9,507 bases of DNA from Fusobacteriaceae bacterium (GCA_016938425.1 JAFGUR010000060.1:1-9507), one strand, 5' to 3'; counted from the stretch's first letter, positions 1 to 6,453 are shown. A program made the numbers and translations. Notes: a model not told the origin generated them from the sequence alone.

Positions 1-55
1 ACTTATTTTTCAAATATAATTTTGAGAAAATTTATAGATTTTTTACACAAGTAAA

Positions 56-84
56 TTTATACCATTTTTTACAAACTTTTTCAA
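56..84 (-). promoter_or_regulatory. Promoter for a gene beyond the left edge
   Basis: Read on the minus strand, a -35 box TTGAAA (79-84) is followed after 17 bases by TATAAA (56-61), preceded by TGG so that it forms an extended -10. Transcription would leave the window to the left, so the target gene is not seen. The spacer carries GTAAAAAATGG, nearly the same as the porin-proximal promoter at 1702-1732, which suggests a shared promoter class. No start codon is visible between this site and base 1. Confidence 0.45.
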
Positions 85-237
85 GAATAATTTTAAATTT
101 TTTAGAAAATATTCTATTTTTTTTAGTAAAATATATATAAATATAATCATTGTAAAAATATTTATTATAAACGCCTTAGACCTTTTTTGATTTTTAATAT
201 TTACCCAATATTTTAAATTCGCTATTTTTTAGCATAT

Positions 238-266
238 AAAAAAAAGAGGTGATTACTCACCTCTTT
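238..266 (-). terminator. Intrinsic terminator of the outer membrane protein gene
   Basis: A perfect 10-bp inverted repeat (243-252 and 257-266, arm AAAGAGGTGA) with a 4-base loop lies 20 bases downstream of the porin stop codon. On the minus strand it is followed directly by a run of eight T, the classical rho-independent form. The remaining bases 85-237 are AT-rich and hold nothing I recognise. Confidence 0.9.
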
Positions 267-285
267 AAGATTTACTTTATTTATA

Positions 286-1569
286 TTAGAATGTAAATGT
301 TGCTGATGCTGCTAAAGTATAATTTGTTTTTGAATATTTAGTTGTATCTGACGTTTTATCCTCAAATATATAATTTCCTGCATTTTTAAATGTAAACTCT
401 CCATTAAGAACTAATTTTTCAGTTAATTTATAATCAGTTCCTAAAGAAACTTCTGTAACTCCATCAGTTTTTTCTCCAGTTAAAGAATTTTTAACTCCAT
501 TCCAATCTCTCATATCTCCATAAGCTACAAATCCATCTGTTGAATGTTTTAATTTTACATATGGAGTAACTACATCTGATAAAGCATAAGAACCTTTAAC
601 AAACAATCCAAATCCAGAATCTTCTTTTGAAGTTCCTGTAGCTGTTCCATTTTCATTGTATGAAGTTAATTCTAAATCATCTGCTAATGTTACCATTCCA
701 ACTTCTGCATTTACTTTAATTTTGTCTGTCACTTTAACTTCTGCCTTTGCATTAATATCATTAGTTACTAATCCTAAGTTTCCTCCAGTAGCAACAAATG
801 ATTTTTCTCCTATTATTGCTCTTGTAACTTCAGTATCTTCATAATTATCATTAGCATTAGCATCAGTACCATAATATGCATTTTTTATTTCATCTCCAAA
901 GAAAACTCCTGAATATTTTAGTGATAATTTCACTTTATCTGTTTCAAATGTAGTTCCTGCTTTTACTGCCATTACTGAATCTATTTTAGATGAATAATCA
1001 TCTGTTCCATTTTTTTTAAGATATTCTACTTCATCCATACCAAATCCTACATATGATTTTCCTGATGTTAATACAACTCCTGGAATTTCTGTGTAATGAT
1101 CTCCTTTATCAAATTCAGAACCATTTTTTAATCCCATGTTAAATGGATAGAATGCTACTGACATATTATCAGTATAGTTATATTTGATATATGTATCTGA
1201 TGAATCTTGATTTTCTTTAAATGCTACACTTCCTTTAGATGAATCATTAAAATCTAATCCAGCATCAAATTGAGCTTCCACTTTTCCTTGAACTGTTTTT
1301 ACCATGATATTCATATTATTATCATATGTATCATCTTCTGAATCAGTATCAAATTTAAATGTTGCTGTAGTGTTGTTCCCTAAGTCGTAATTAACTTTTA
1401 ATATGATGTCAGTATCTCCATTTGAATCATCATTTACTGCTTCATAGTTTTTTTCAATTAATTTTGTGTTTGCTTTAATAACTGTTCCCGAAAAATCTAA
1501 TTTTCCTTCTGCGAATACTGTACCTGTAACTAGTAATAACCCAGCTACTAATGTTGCTGTTCTTTTCAT
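286..1569 (-). CDS. Outer membrane beta-barrel protein (porin-like)
   Basis: This 427-residue protein starts with a clear Sec signal peptide: MKRT, a hydrophobic stretch at about residues 5-17, and a VFA/EG cleavage site after residue 20. The mature part is rich in Asp, Lys, Gly, Ser, Thr and aromatic residues in alternating patterns, has no hydrophobic helices, and ends in ATFTF. A terminal Phe on the last beta-strand is the usual signal for outer membrane barrel assembly. This makes it a predicted barrel of the kind used as general or specific channels; the substrate is unknown. The start follows GAGGAG with a spacing of about 10. The gene stands alone, with two candidate promoters, a leader of roughly 130 bases and a strong terminator, as expected for an abundant surface protein. 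I do not recognise it as FomA or another named porin. An autotransporter barrel is unlikely because no passenger domain is present. Confidence 0.8.
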   Translation of the reverse strand: MKRTATLVAGLLLVTGTVFAEGKLDFSGTVIKANTKLIEKNYEAVNDDSNGDTDIILKVNYDLGNNTTATFKFDTDSEDDTYDNNMNIMVKTVQGKVEAQFDAGLDFNDSSKGSVAFKENQDSSDTYIKYNYTDNMSVAFYPFNMGLKNGSEFDKGDHYTEIPGVVLTSGKSYVGFGMDEVEYLKKNGTDDYSSKIDSVMAVKAGTTFETDKVKLSLKYSGVFFGDEIKNAYYGTDANANDNYEDTEVTRAIIGEKSFVATGGNLGLVTNDINAKAEVKVTDKIKVNAEVGMVTLADDLELTSYNENGTATGTSKEDSGFGLFVKGSYALSDVVTPYVKLKHSTDGFVAYGDMRDWNGVKNSLTGEKTDGVTEVSLGTDYKLTEKLVLNGEFTFKNAGNYIFEDKTSDTTKYSKTNYTLAASATFTF

Positions 1570-1701
1570 GTGTAATCATCTCCTCTTTTTTTCTCTAAAA
1601 CATATTTTTAAAAAGTCTCTTTTAACATCCCAATCCTTCTAAAATTTCTTTTAAAAAGATTAAAATGATAAATTAAACTTGTGTAATCTTTCCCACAATT
1701 T

Positions 1702-1732
1702 AGTATATACCATTTTTACAGTAATATTTCAA
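1702..1732 (-). promoter_or_regulatory. Proximal promoter of the outer membrane protein gene
   Basis: On the minus strand TTGAAA (1727-1732) is followed after 17 bases by TATATA (1704-1709), overlapping TATACT (1702-1707). TGG precedes the -10, giving an extended -10. It would give a leader of about 125 bases before the ATG at 1569. The spacer element GTAAAAATGG and a downstream TTGTG are shared with the promoter at 56-84. Confidence 0.55.
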
Positions 1733-1840
1733 GCTTTTTTCAAAAAAATATTGATTTTAGCACATTTTTTTCTTTTTCTCTACAATTAAGCTATAAAATA
1801 TACAGAAATATACCTACAATAATTTTATCTTCCCATTTCG

Positions 1841-1868
1841 AGTATACCTCATTTTTACTAAAAGTCAA
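1841..1868 (-). promoter_or_regulatory. Distal promoter of the outer membrane protein gene
   Basis: On the minus strand TTGACT (1863-1868) and TATACT (1841-1846) are separated by 16 bases, each one mismatch from consensus. The spacer contains AGTAAAAATGAGG, resembling the proximal promoter. It would produce a leader of about 265 bases. Which of the two promoters dominates cannot be told from sequence. Confidence 0.5.
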
Positions 1869-1917
1869 ATTTTTATGTTAATTTTTTATTAATTTTTTTC
1901 TTAACAATAACTTTATC

Positions 1918-2013
1918 GGAAATTTATTTAACTTAATTTAGCTTTTTTTATAAATATTCTCTATTAATTTTAATTATTAACTTTTGTAGAAACCGTTAAG
2001 TTAAATAATTTCC
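1918..2013. repeat. Long AT-rich inverted repeat between porin and methyltransferase
   Basis: The arm at 1918-1936 (GGAAATTTATTTAACTTAA) is matched in inverse orientation by 1996-2013, with a single one-base indel over about 18 bases. The arms are separated by about 60 AT-rich bases. The repeat lies just downstream of the methyltransferase stop. It could be a folded 3' end of that transcript or a worn small mobile element. No T-run follows it, so it is not a standard terminator, and I see no clear target duplication. With the two promoters it accounts for most of the 478-base gap. Confidence 0.5.
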
Positions 2014-2047
2014 CTAGTTTTAGTTTATATTTAATCTATTTACTTTT

Positions 2048-2659
2048 TTACTTTCTAAAAATATAATCAATAAATCCCTGCTTAATTTTTTCTCCTTCAA
2101 AAACACGCTCAACAATTCTTCTTTCTTTTAAAATAAATTGCATGTCCTCAAAATATTTATCTGCTTCATCATAATCAAAGTATGAATGTACTACTGGTTC
2201 ATCATCTATCTGTTCATATTGATTATTTCCCAAATGAGGGCCTTCACCAAACCTAAAATCATCAATAGACAAGAAATTTACAAAAATTAAACCATTTGAT
2301 TTTAATACTCTTTTCATCTCCTTTATAGCTTTTTCTATTTGATTTTTTTTCATATGAAATACAGAATTATATGAATAAACAAAATCAAAGGTATTATCAT
2401 CAAAGTCCAATTTAGTCATATCCCCTACTAGTATATTTAATCTTTGATTTTTTTTATCTGCAAAATTATTTGCTTTTTCCGCCTGCTTTTTGTCAAGTTC
2501 TACTCCAATAGTTTCATAACCAAAAGAATTGAATAAACTAAGTGGCGGTGTTATCCCTCCGGCTCCACAATCTAAAATCTTAGGTACTATTTTCCCTTCA
2601 TTATTACAATATTCTAAAAATTTGTATAAGGGAGTTTGCTTAAAAATTATATTTGTCAT
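2048..2659 (-). CDS. Class I SAM-dependent methyltransferase
   Basis: This 203-residue protein has the Rossmann-fold methyltransferase layout. Motif I is ILDCGAGG at residues 28-35, which binds S-adenosylmethionine. The acidic residue ending strand beta-2 (GVELD, Glu54) would hold the ribose hydroxyls. VGDM (Asp80) lies near the adenine, FDFVYSYNSVFHM at about 91-103 is motif IV-like, and EMKRVLKSNG at about 114-123 is the usual post-motif helix and turn. It resembles the Methyltransf_11/25 group, which acts on small molecules, quinones or lipids. No substrate can be assigned, and the C-terminal third has no motif I recognise. The start is supported by AGGAG eight bases upstream. The gene is a single unit, with its own promoter at 2700-2728 and a terminator separating it from lpxR upstream. 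Confidence 0.85.
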   Translation of the reverse strand: MTNIIFKQTPLYKFLEYCNNEGKIVPKILDCGAGGITPPLSLFNSFGYETIGVELDKKQAEKANNFADKKNQRLNILVGDMTKLDFDDNTFDFVYSYNSVFHMKKNQIEKAIKEMKRVLKSNGLIFVNFLSIDDFRFGEGPHLGNNQYEQIDDEPVVHSYFDYDEADKYFEDMQFILKERRIVERVFEGEKIKQGFIDYIFRK

Positions 2660-2699
2660 TTTTATTTCTCCTTTTTTTAGTTATTTGAACTTTTCTAAT

Positions 2700-2728
2700 A
2701 TATTAACTCTAAAACTAATATTTTTCAA
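2700..2728 (-). promoter_or_regulatory. Promoter of the methyltransferase gene
   Basis: On the minus strand TTGAAA (2723-2728) is followed after exactly 17 bases by TAATAT (2700-2705). It lies about 40 bases upstream of the start codon and downstream of the lpxR terminator, so it would drive the methyltransferase alone. The -10 is only a 4/6 match. Confidence 0.4.
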
Positions 2729-2802
2729 ATTTAAATTTCTTTATTAAATAACTTTGATATATTTCAATTCGTACTTTATTATTTATATTTTCCAATAAGT
2801 AT

Positions 2803-2830
2803 AAAAAAAGAAGCCCATTCTAGACTTCTT
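2803..2830 (-). terminator. Intrinsic terminator after lpxR
   Basis: The arms AAGAAGCC (2808-2815) and GACTTCTT (2823-2830) pair over 8 bp with one G-T wobble and a 7-base loop. On the minus strand the stem runs into seven T. It lies 33 bases beyond the lpxR stop and closes the rseP-lpxR transcription unit. Confidence 0.8.
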
Positions 2831-2862
2831 AATTTTATAATATTTACTTCATTAATTTAATT

Positions 2863-3786
2863 CTACCAAATATAAGTAAATTTCAAAGTGTGATATTTAA
2901 AATCATTCATACTCCATTTTCTTGATTTAATTTCTGTACTTTGTATAGCAAGTTCATAGTCAAATTGAAAATTATTCCATCTTGATACCACTCCTATTTT
3001 ATTCGTAGCAAGTAACGGATAATAATCCACAGTCAAAGGACTATTATCTCCAAACCAATCGCCTTCTAAAGTTGAATCATGAACTTTAGCCATAACTCCA
3101 CCCTCTGCAATCATATACAACTCATCAGGACTAAAAAATCCACCTTCTTCTTCTCTTCCCTTAAACTCATAAGGTTTATTTATTTTCCCAAATCTAAATG
3201 CACCGTAAAGTTCTCCATAGAACATTACATTCCCCATATGAAGTCCTGTTACTAGCCTTTCATCAAAGCTTATATTATCGTCTATTTTATATTCTTTATA
3301 ATTATTACTTCTCTCATAAATATATGCAAGTCCATATATATCTTCTATCTGAGTATCCCAACCTCTTGGAGTTGTCATCCCAAAGTTTTCATGATGATAT
3401 TCTTGTGCATCTGCTGCGAAGGATTTGCTCCCAATTATTTCTACTAGCAAACCTTTTTTAGTGTAATTACTATTTTCATAATATTTTTCCTTTAATTTCC
3501 CAAAATATAAATATCCTGCAAATGGTCTATCATATGTATCAATATATTCTGAACTTTTATAAAAAGTAGTTGGAACAAACATCTTTTGCCCTATCAAATA
3601 TGTGTCCTTTTCATTATATTTCAAGCTATTTTTCTCTTTATTAAAAAAATAGTCATCATATTTTACCTCCATTCCATTAGTATACCACTTATCAGAAAAC
3701 AGCATATCATTATCTAATATAAATGTTGCTGTTTCAAGTGAATATGTTAAACAAATGATTGCAAAATAAATGACTAATTTCTTCAT
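2863..3786 (-). CDS. lpxR: LpxR-type lipid A 3'-O-deacylase
   Basis: This 307-residue protein belongs to the outer membrane LpxR (DUF2219) family, which removes the 3'-acyloxyacyl chain of lipid A. It has a short signal peptide (about residues 1-17). Next is the family signature LDNDMLFSDKWYTNG at 24-38, with the Asn26-Asp27 pair and the DKxYTNG segment. It also has GQKMFVPT (66-73) and DRPFAGYLY (86-94). Gln128-x3-His132 falls where Salmonella LpxR has Gln118 and the catalytic His122, and GWDTQ follows at 142-146. The chain ends in an aromatic strand (KFTYIW), as barrel proteins do. An AAAGGGG ribosome site overlaps the end of rseP, whose stop lies 16 bases upstream, so the two genes are probably cotranscribed. 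Family membership is clear; activity on this organism's lipid A is inferred. Confidence 0.85.
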   Translation of the reverse strand: MKKLVIYFAIICLTYSLETATFILDNDMLFSDKWYTNGMEVKYDDYFFNKEKNSLKYNEKDTYLIGQKMFVPTTFYKSSEYIDTYDRPFAGYLYFGKLKEKYYENSNYTKKGLLVEIIGSKSFAADAQEYHHENFGMTTPRGWDTQIEDIYGLAYIYERSNNYKEYKIDDNISFDERLVTGLHMGNVMFYGELYGAFRFGKINKPYEFKGREEEGGFFSPDELYMIAEGGVMAKVHDSTLEGDWFGDNSPLTVDYYPLLATNKIGVVSRWNNFQFDYELAIQSTEIKSRKWSMNDFKYHTLKFTYIW

Positions 3787-3802
3787 ACCAAAAACCCCTT
3801 TT

Positions 3803-4822
3803 CTAGAAAAATTTTCTTATGTCATTAAATGTTATTAATATAAACAAGGCCACTAGTATAACTATTCCTACTAAATGAAGTTTTTCCTCTATCTTTTTAT
3901 TAATTTTTATTCCGATCATTTCTAACAATACAAAAATTATTCTTCCACCGTCTAAAGCTGGAAAAGGTAATAAATTAAATAATCCAACATTTATTGATAA
4001 AAGTGCTGTAAGCCATATAACAAACCCTACACTATTTTGACCTACATCAGATACAACTTGAACTAGACCTACTGTTCCTGTCATATCATTCATTTTTACT
4101 TTTCCTGTAAAAAGCATTTTAAATCCATCAATAATAGCTTTAAATAAGTTTTTATAATCTATTAAACTTACTTTAAAACCTTCTACCAATCCATATTTTT
4201 TAGTAATTATACTAGGACGTATACCAATTATGTACATTTTTTCTTTTTCCAAATATGTTAATTTAATTTTTTCATCTATTTCTTTTTCATTCCTTAAAAT
4301 TTTTACACTTATTTCTTTTTTATCACTAGATTTAATCACCTGTGATATTTCATTCCATTTTGATACTTTTATTCCTTCTATTTCAATTATTTTATCTCCA
4401 GCAATCAAAGTTTTTTCAGCATTTGTTCCCTTTATTACCTCTCCAATTACTGCTTTATCAGAAATTTGAGAATTCCCTTGTAAGAAATTTGACATTAAAA
4501 CAATAAAAAAAGCTAGTATGAAGTTCATAAAAACTCCAGCAAATAAAACTATAAATCTTTGCCATGGTTTCTTTGCATTAAAACCATTTTTTTGAGTACT
4601 ATCAATTTCCATCCCTTCAATATTTACAAAACCACCCATAGGAATTGCTCTTATTGCATAATCTGTTTCTTTCCCATGATAAGTTATAAGCTTCGGACCC
4701 ATTCCCAATGCAAATTCACTTACAGGTATTTTAAACATTCTTGCTGCCAAGAAATGTCCTAGTTCATGTATCATTATAATTATTCCTAACATTAATAATG
4801 TTAATAAAATACTACTATTCAT
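3803..4822 (-). CDS. rseP: RseP-type site-2 intramembrane zinc metalloprotease
   Basis: This 339-residue inner membrane protease has the zinc site HELGH at residues 19-23 in the first membrane helix. The third zinc ligand is in NLLPFPALDGG (283-293, Asp291). A single PDZ domain spans about 120-190 (VIGEVIKGTNAEK, then AGDKIIEIEG). Hydrophobic helices lie at about 4-24, 89-112, 265-300 and 315-333. This is the short, one-PDZ form common in Gram-positive and related bacteria, against about 450 residues and two PDZ domains in E. coli RseP. The family cuts anti-sigma factors and cleared signal peptides within the membrane. Its usual neighbours uppS, cdsA and dxr are here, but tmk and mobile elements lie between. 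The start has GGAGG 6 bases upstream. The gene is coupled to lpxR downstream, which hints at an envelope role. Confidence 0.92.
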   Translation of the reverse strand: MNSSILLTLLMLGIIIMIHELGHFLAARMFKIPVSEFALGMGPKLITYHGKETDYAIRAIPMGGFVNIEGMEIDSTQKNGFNAKKPWQRFIVLFAGVFMNFILAFFIVLMSNFLQGNSQISDKAVIGEVIKGTNAEKTLIAGDKIIEIEGIKVSKWNEISQVIKSSDKKEISVKILRNEKEIDEKIKLTYLEKEKMYIIGIRPSIITKKYGLVEGFKVSLIDYKNLFKAIIDGFKMLFTGKVKMNDMTGTVGLVQVVSDVGQNSVGFVIWLTALLSINVGLFNLLPFPALDGGRIIFVLLEMIGIKINKKIEEKLHLVGIVILVALFILITFNDIRKFF

Positions 4823-4844
4823 ATATCCTCCATTAAATCAATTT

Positions 4845-5228
4845 TTAGTTTGTTGCAAAATTTCAACAACTTGATTTTACTTAATATAAAAAACTACGTT
4901 TTTTATACACCCCCATCTACGGTGGCGAAAGAATGGAAAATCGGGGCGAAGCCCCAACCCCAATGCCATCAGCTTAGGGCACCCACAAGAAGCGCACCCT
5001 ACAGAACATATTGATTTTGTAAGGGCAATCCATTGTGATTGCCCAGGTTAGAATAATAAATCCTCTAAAGTTGACGACATTAGCCCGAACCCACGGCAAG
5101 GAAGTATCCTCGCCACTCCATAATTCGACTAAAGACTTAAAAGTCTAAGTCTCATTATAATCAATAAAAATCTTATTTGTATTATTTTTAAATATGTACA
5201 AATAATTTTTATTTTTGCAATTAGCTAA
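4845..5228. mobile_element. MITE-like element, family 1, copy A (interrupted)
   Basis: This non-coding element shares ends and body with 5923-6171. Its left end TTAGTTTGTTGCAAAA (4845-4860) matches the inverse of its right end (5213-5228) at 13 of 16 positions. Removing the 122-bp insertion and one 10-bp target copy leaves 252 bp, against 249 bp in copy B. The longest exact match between copies is 21 bases (5106-5126 with 6053-6073). Inside are a perfect 10-bp hairpin with a 3-base loop (arm TATAAAAAAC, starting near 4884) and a GC-rich hairpin GGGGCGAAGCCCC. Both ends contain TA at a position that fits a TA target duplication, as in IS630/mariner-type elements, but this is inference. It is GC-richer than the flanking genes and encodes nothing. 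Confidence 0.75.
4961..5082. mobile_element. MITE-like element, family 2, copy 1, nested in family 1
   Basis: This 122-bp element is identical to 6259-6380 at 114 of 122 positions with no gaps. It is flanked by GCCCCAACCC (4951-4960) and GCCCGAACCC (5083-5092), a 10-bp target duplication with one mismatch. Copy B of family 1 lacks the element at the same point, so the insertion is directly visible. Terminal inverted repeats are CAATGCCATCAGCTT and, on the other strand, TAATGTCGTCAACTT. An internal perfect 8-bp hairpin pairs GGGCAATC (5023-5030) with GATTGCCC (5037-5044). It has no coding capacity, so it must depend on a transposase encoded elsewhere. A 10-bp duplication would suit an IS4-like enzyme, but this is a guess. 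Confidence 0.85.
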
Positions 5229-5898
5229 TTACTTTTTTTATTACATTGTAAATTTCTCCATGTATTTCTTCAATAGATTTTATTTCTCCATTTTTATTAA
5301 CACAGTGTATTTCTTTCCATTCTAATCTTTCTGCTATGTCACATGCATTTTTATGAGACTTTTCTAAATATTCTTTATCTTTCTCATGTATATCCTTTTT
5401 ATCTTCTCCAGTAATTTTATTGCTTCTTTTAGATATTAACTCTAAAGCCTTATTGGTAGGCATATTAAGAAATATTACTAAATCTGGTCTAGGAAGTTCC
5501 ATTTTGTCATATTCCAAATCTTCCAACCAATTTATATAATTTTCTTTATCCTCCAAATTATCAAATTTTGAAGCTTGATGGACAATATTAGAAGTTGTAT
5601 ATCTATCTGCTATAATTACTTTATCTGTTTTATAATCTTTTTCCCAATTTTCTTTATATGAAGCATATCTATCTATCGCATACATTGTAGATATTGGATA
5701 TGGATTTACTTTGCTTGCTTCTTTCCCAAATTTCCCAGAAAGATACATTTTTACTGGTTGAGAAGCTTCACTTTCATAATTTGGAAATGATATTTTTTTA
5801 CATAAATATCCTTCTGATACTAATTTTTCGTATATCTTTCTCGTTTGTGTTTCTTTCCCGCTAGAATCTGTACCTTCAATAACAATAAGTTTTCCCAT
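5221..5898 (-). CDS. tmk: Thymidylate (dTMP) kinase
   Basis: This 225-residue cytosolic kinase would phosphorylate dTMP to dTDP for DNA synthesis. It opens with a P-loop, GTDSSGKE at residues 9-16. SFPNYES (37-43) matches the FP element that contacts the substrate, YAIDRY (73-78) covers the usual nucleotide-binding Arg, and ADRYTTSNIVHQ (97-108) is the thymidylate kinase DRY motif. A charged LID-like region follows at about 155-190. The P-loop has Glu16 where most P-loops have Ser or Thr. The start is fixed by GGAGGAG 3 bases upstream. It lies between dxr and rseP, separated from both by MITE-like elements. The last residues (Ile-Ser) and the stop codon lie in the right end of element A, so the C-terminus may have been remodelled. 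Another deoxynucleoside monophosphate kinase is the main alternative. Confidence 0.88.
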   Translation of the reverse strand: MGKLIVIEGTDSSGKETQTRKIYEKLVSEGYLCKKISFPNYESEASQPVKMYLSGKFGKEASKVNPYPISTMYAIDRYASYKENWEKDYKTDKVIIADRYTTSNIVHQASKFDNLEDKENYINWLEDLEYDKMELPRPDLVIFLNMPTNKALELISKRSNKITGEDKKDIHEKDKEYLEKSHKNACDIAERLEWKEIHCVNKNGEIKSIEEIHGEIYNVIKKVIS

Positions 5899-5922
5899 TT
5901 CTCCTCCAGTAATATAAAAATA

Positions 5923-6171
5923 TTAGTTTATTGCAAAACTCTAACTCCTTTATTTTACTTATATAAAAAATAACGTTTTTTAGTAATTCCCCCACCTACA
6001 GTGGCAAAAAATGGGGAATCAGGGCGGAGCCTGAGCCCACGGCAAGGACTCCATCCTCGCCACTCCATAATTCAACTAGGCTTAAAAAACCTCAGTCTCA
6101 TTAAAATCAATAAAAATCTTATTTGGTATTATTTTTAACTATGTACAAATATTTTTAAATTTTTCAACTAA
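5923..6171. mobile_element. MITE-like element, family 1, copy B (uninterrupted)
   Basis: This 249-bp non-coding element is the uninterrupted version of copy A, in the same orientation. The left end TTAGTTTATTGCAAAA (5923-5938) matches the inverted right end of copy A at 14 of 16 positions; its own right end (6161-6171, TTTTCAACTAA) is a more worn match. The GC-rich core at about 5989-6069 keeps the pairing seen in copy A: AGTGGC (6000-6005) can pair with GCCACT (6058-6063), and CAGG with CCTG around 6021-6034. The left end lies 25 bp from the tmk start codon and leaves its ribosome site intact. It fills the dxr-proximal half of the gap before tmk and encodes nothing. Confidence 0.75.
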
Positions 6172-6228
6172 CTATATTAAAGTTATTAAACCTTTTTCTA
6201 TTTATAACTACTCATCCATGTTAAAACT

Positions 6229-6420
6229 TCAAGTCTCCCCTTTTTAGGGAGATTTAGACAATGTCATCAACTTAGGGCGCCCACAAGAGGCGCACCCTAC
6301 AGAACATATTGATTTTGTAAGGGCAATCCCTTGTGGTTGCCCAGGTTAGAATAGTAAATTCTCTAAAGTTGACGACATTAGAGATTTAGATAGGGTTCTT
6401 TAGACAAAATTGAGTCCACA
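6229..6420. other. Sequence interrupted by the family 2 element
   Basis: With the 122-bp element and one target copy removed, bases 6229-6258 join 6391-6420. The left part has a short hairpin, AGTCTCCC with GGGAGATT (8 bp with a G-T wobble), which is unlike the surrounding AT-rich spacer. It may be the remains of a third small repeat, but no second copy is present here. No gene is seen between 6172 and 6502. Confidence 0.25.
6259..6380. mobile_element. MITE-like element, family 2, copy 2
   Basis: This second 122-bp copy is flanked by a perfect 10-bp direct repeat GAGATTTAGA (6249-6258 and 6381-6390), a clean target duplication. Its terminal inverted repeats CAATGTCATCAACTT and TAATGTCGTCAACTT agree at 13 of 15 positions. 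Hairpins are seen at 6274-6298 (AGGGCGCC with GGCGCACCCT) and at 6321-6342 (GGGCAATC with GGTTGCCC). It has the same orientation as the copy at 4961-5082. It appears little decayed. Confidence 0.85.
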
Positions 6421-6453
6421 CCCATCATAAAAATTAATCCTTGCTATTCCTCT

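Noticed and set aside
656..844. Plus-strand open frames opposite the porin and other genes
   Set aside because: They lie wholly or largely within well-supported minus-strand genes, lack plausible ribosome sites and match no family.
4830..4860. Outward promoter formed by TTGCAA of element A and TTTAAT before rseP
   Set aside because: The spacer is only 15 bases and the start site would fall at or inside the ribosome site, so it is unlikely to drive rseP by itself.
5160..5175. Perfect TATAAT on the minus strand inside element A
   Set aside because: There is no -35 box at a suitable distance and the sequence is not kept in copy B (TTTAAT there).
4961..6380. CRISPR array, suggested by repeated GC-rich blocks
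   Set aside because: Only two copies of each block exist, 1.3 kb or 1 kb apart, of 122 and 250 bp, with terminal inverted repeats. There are no regular spacers and no cas genes.
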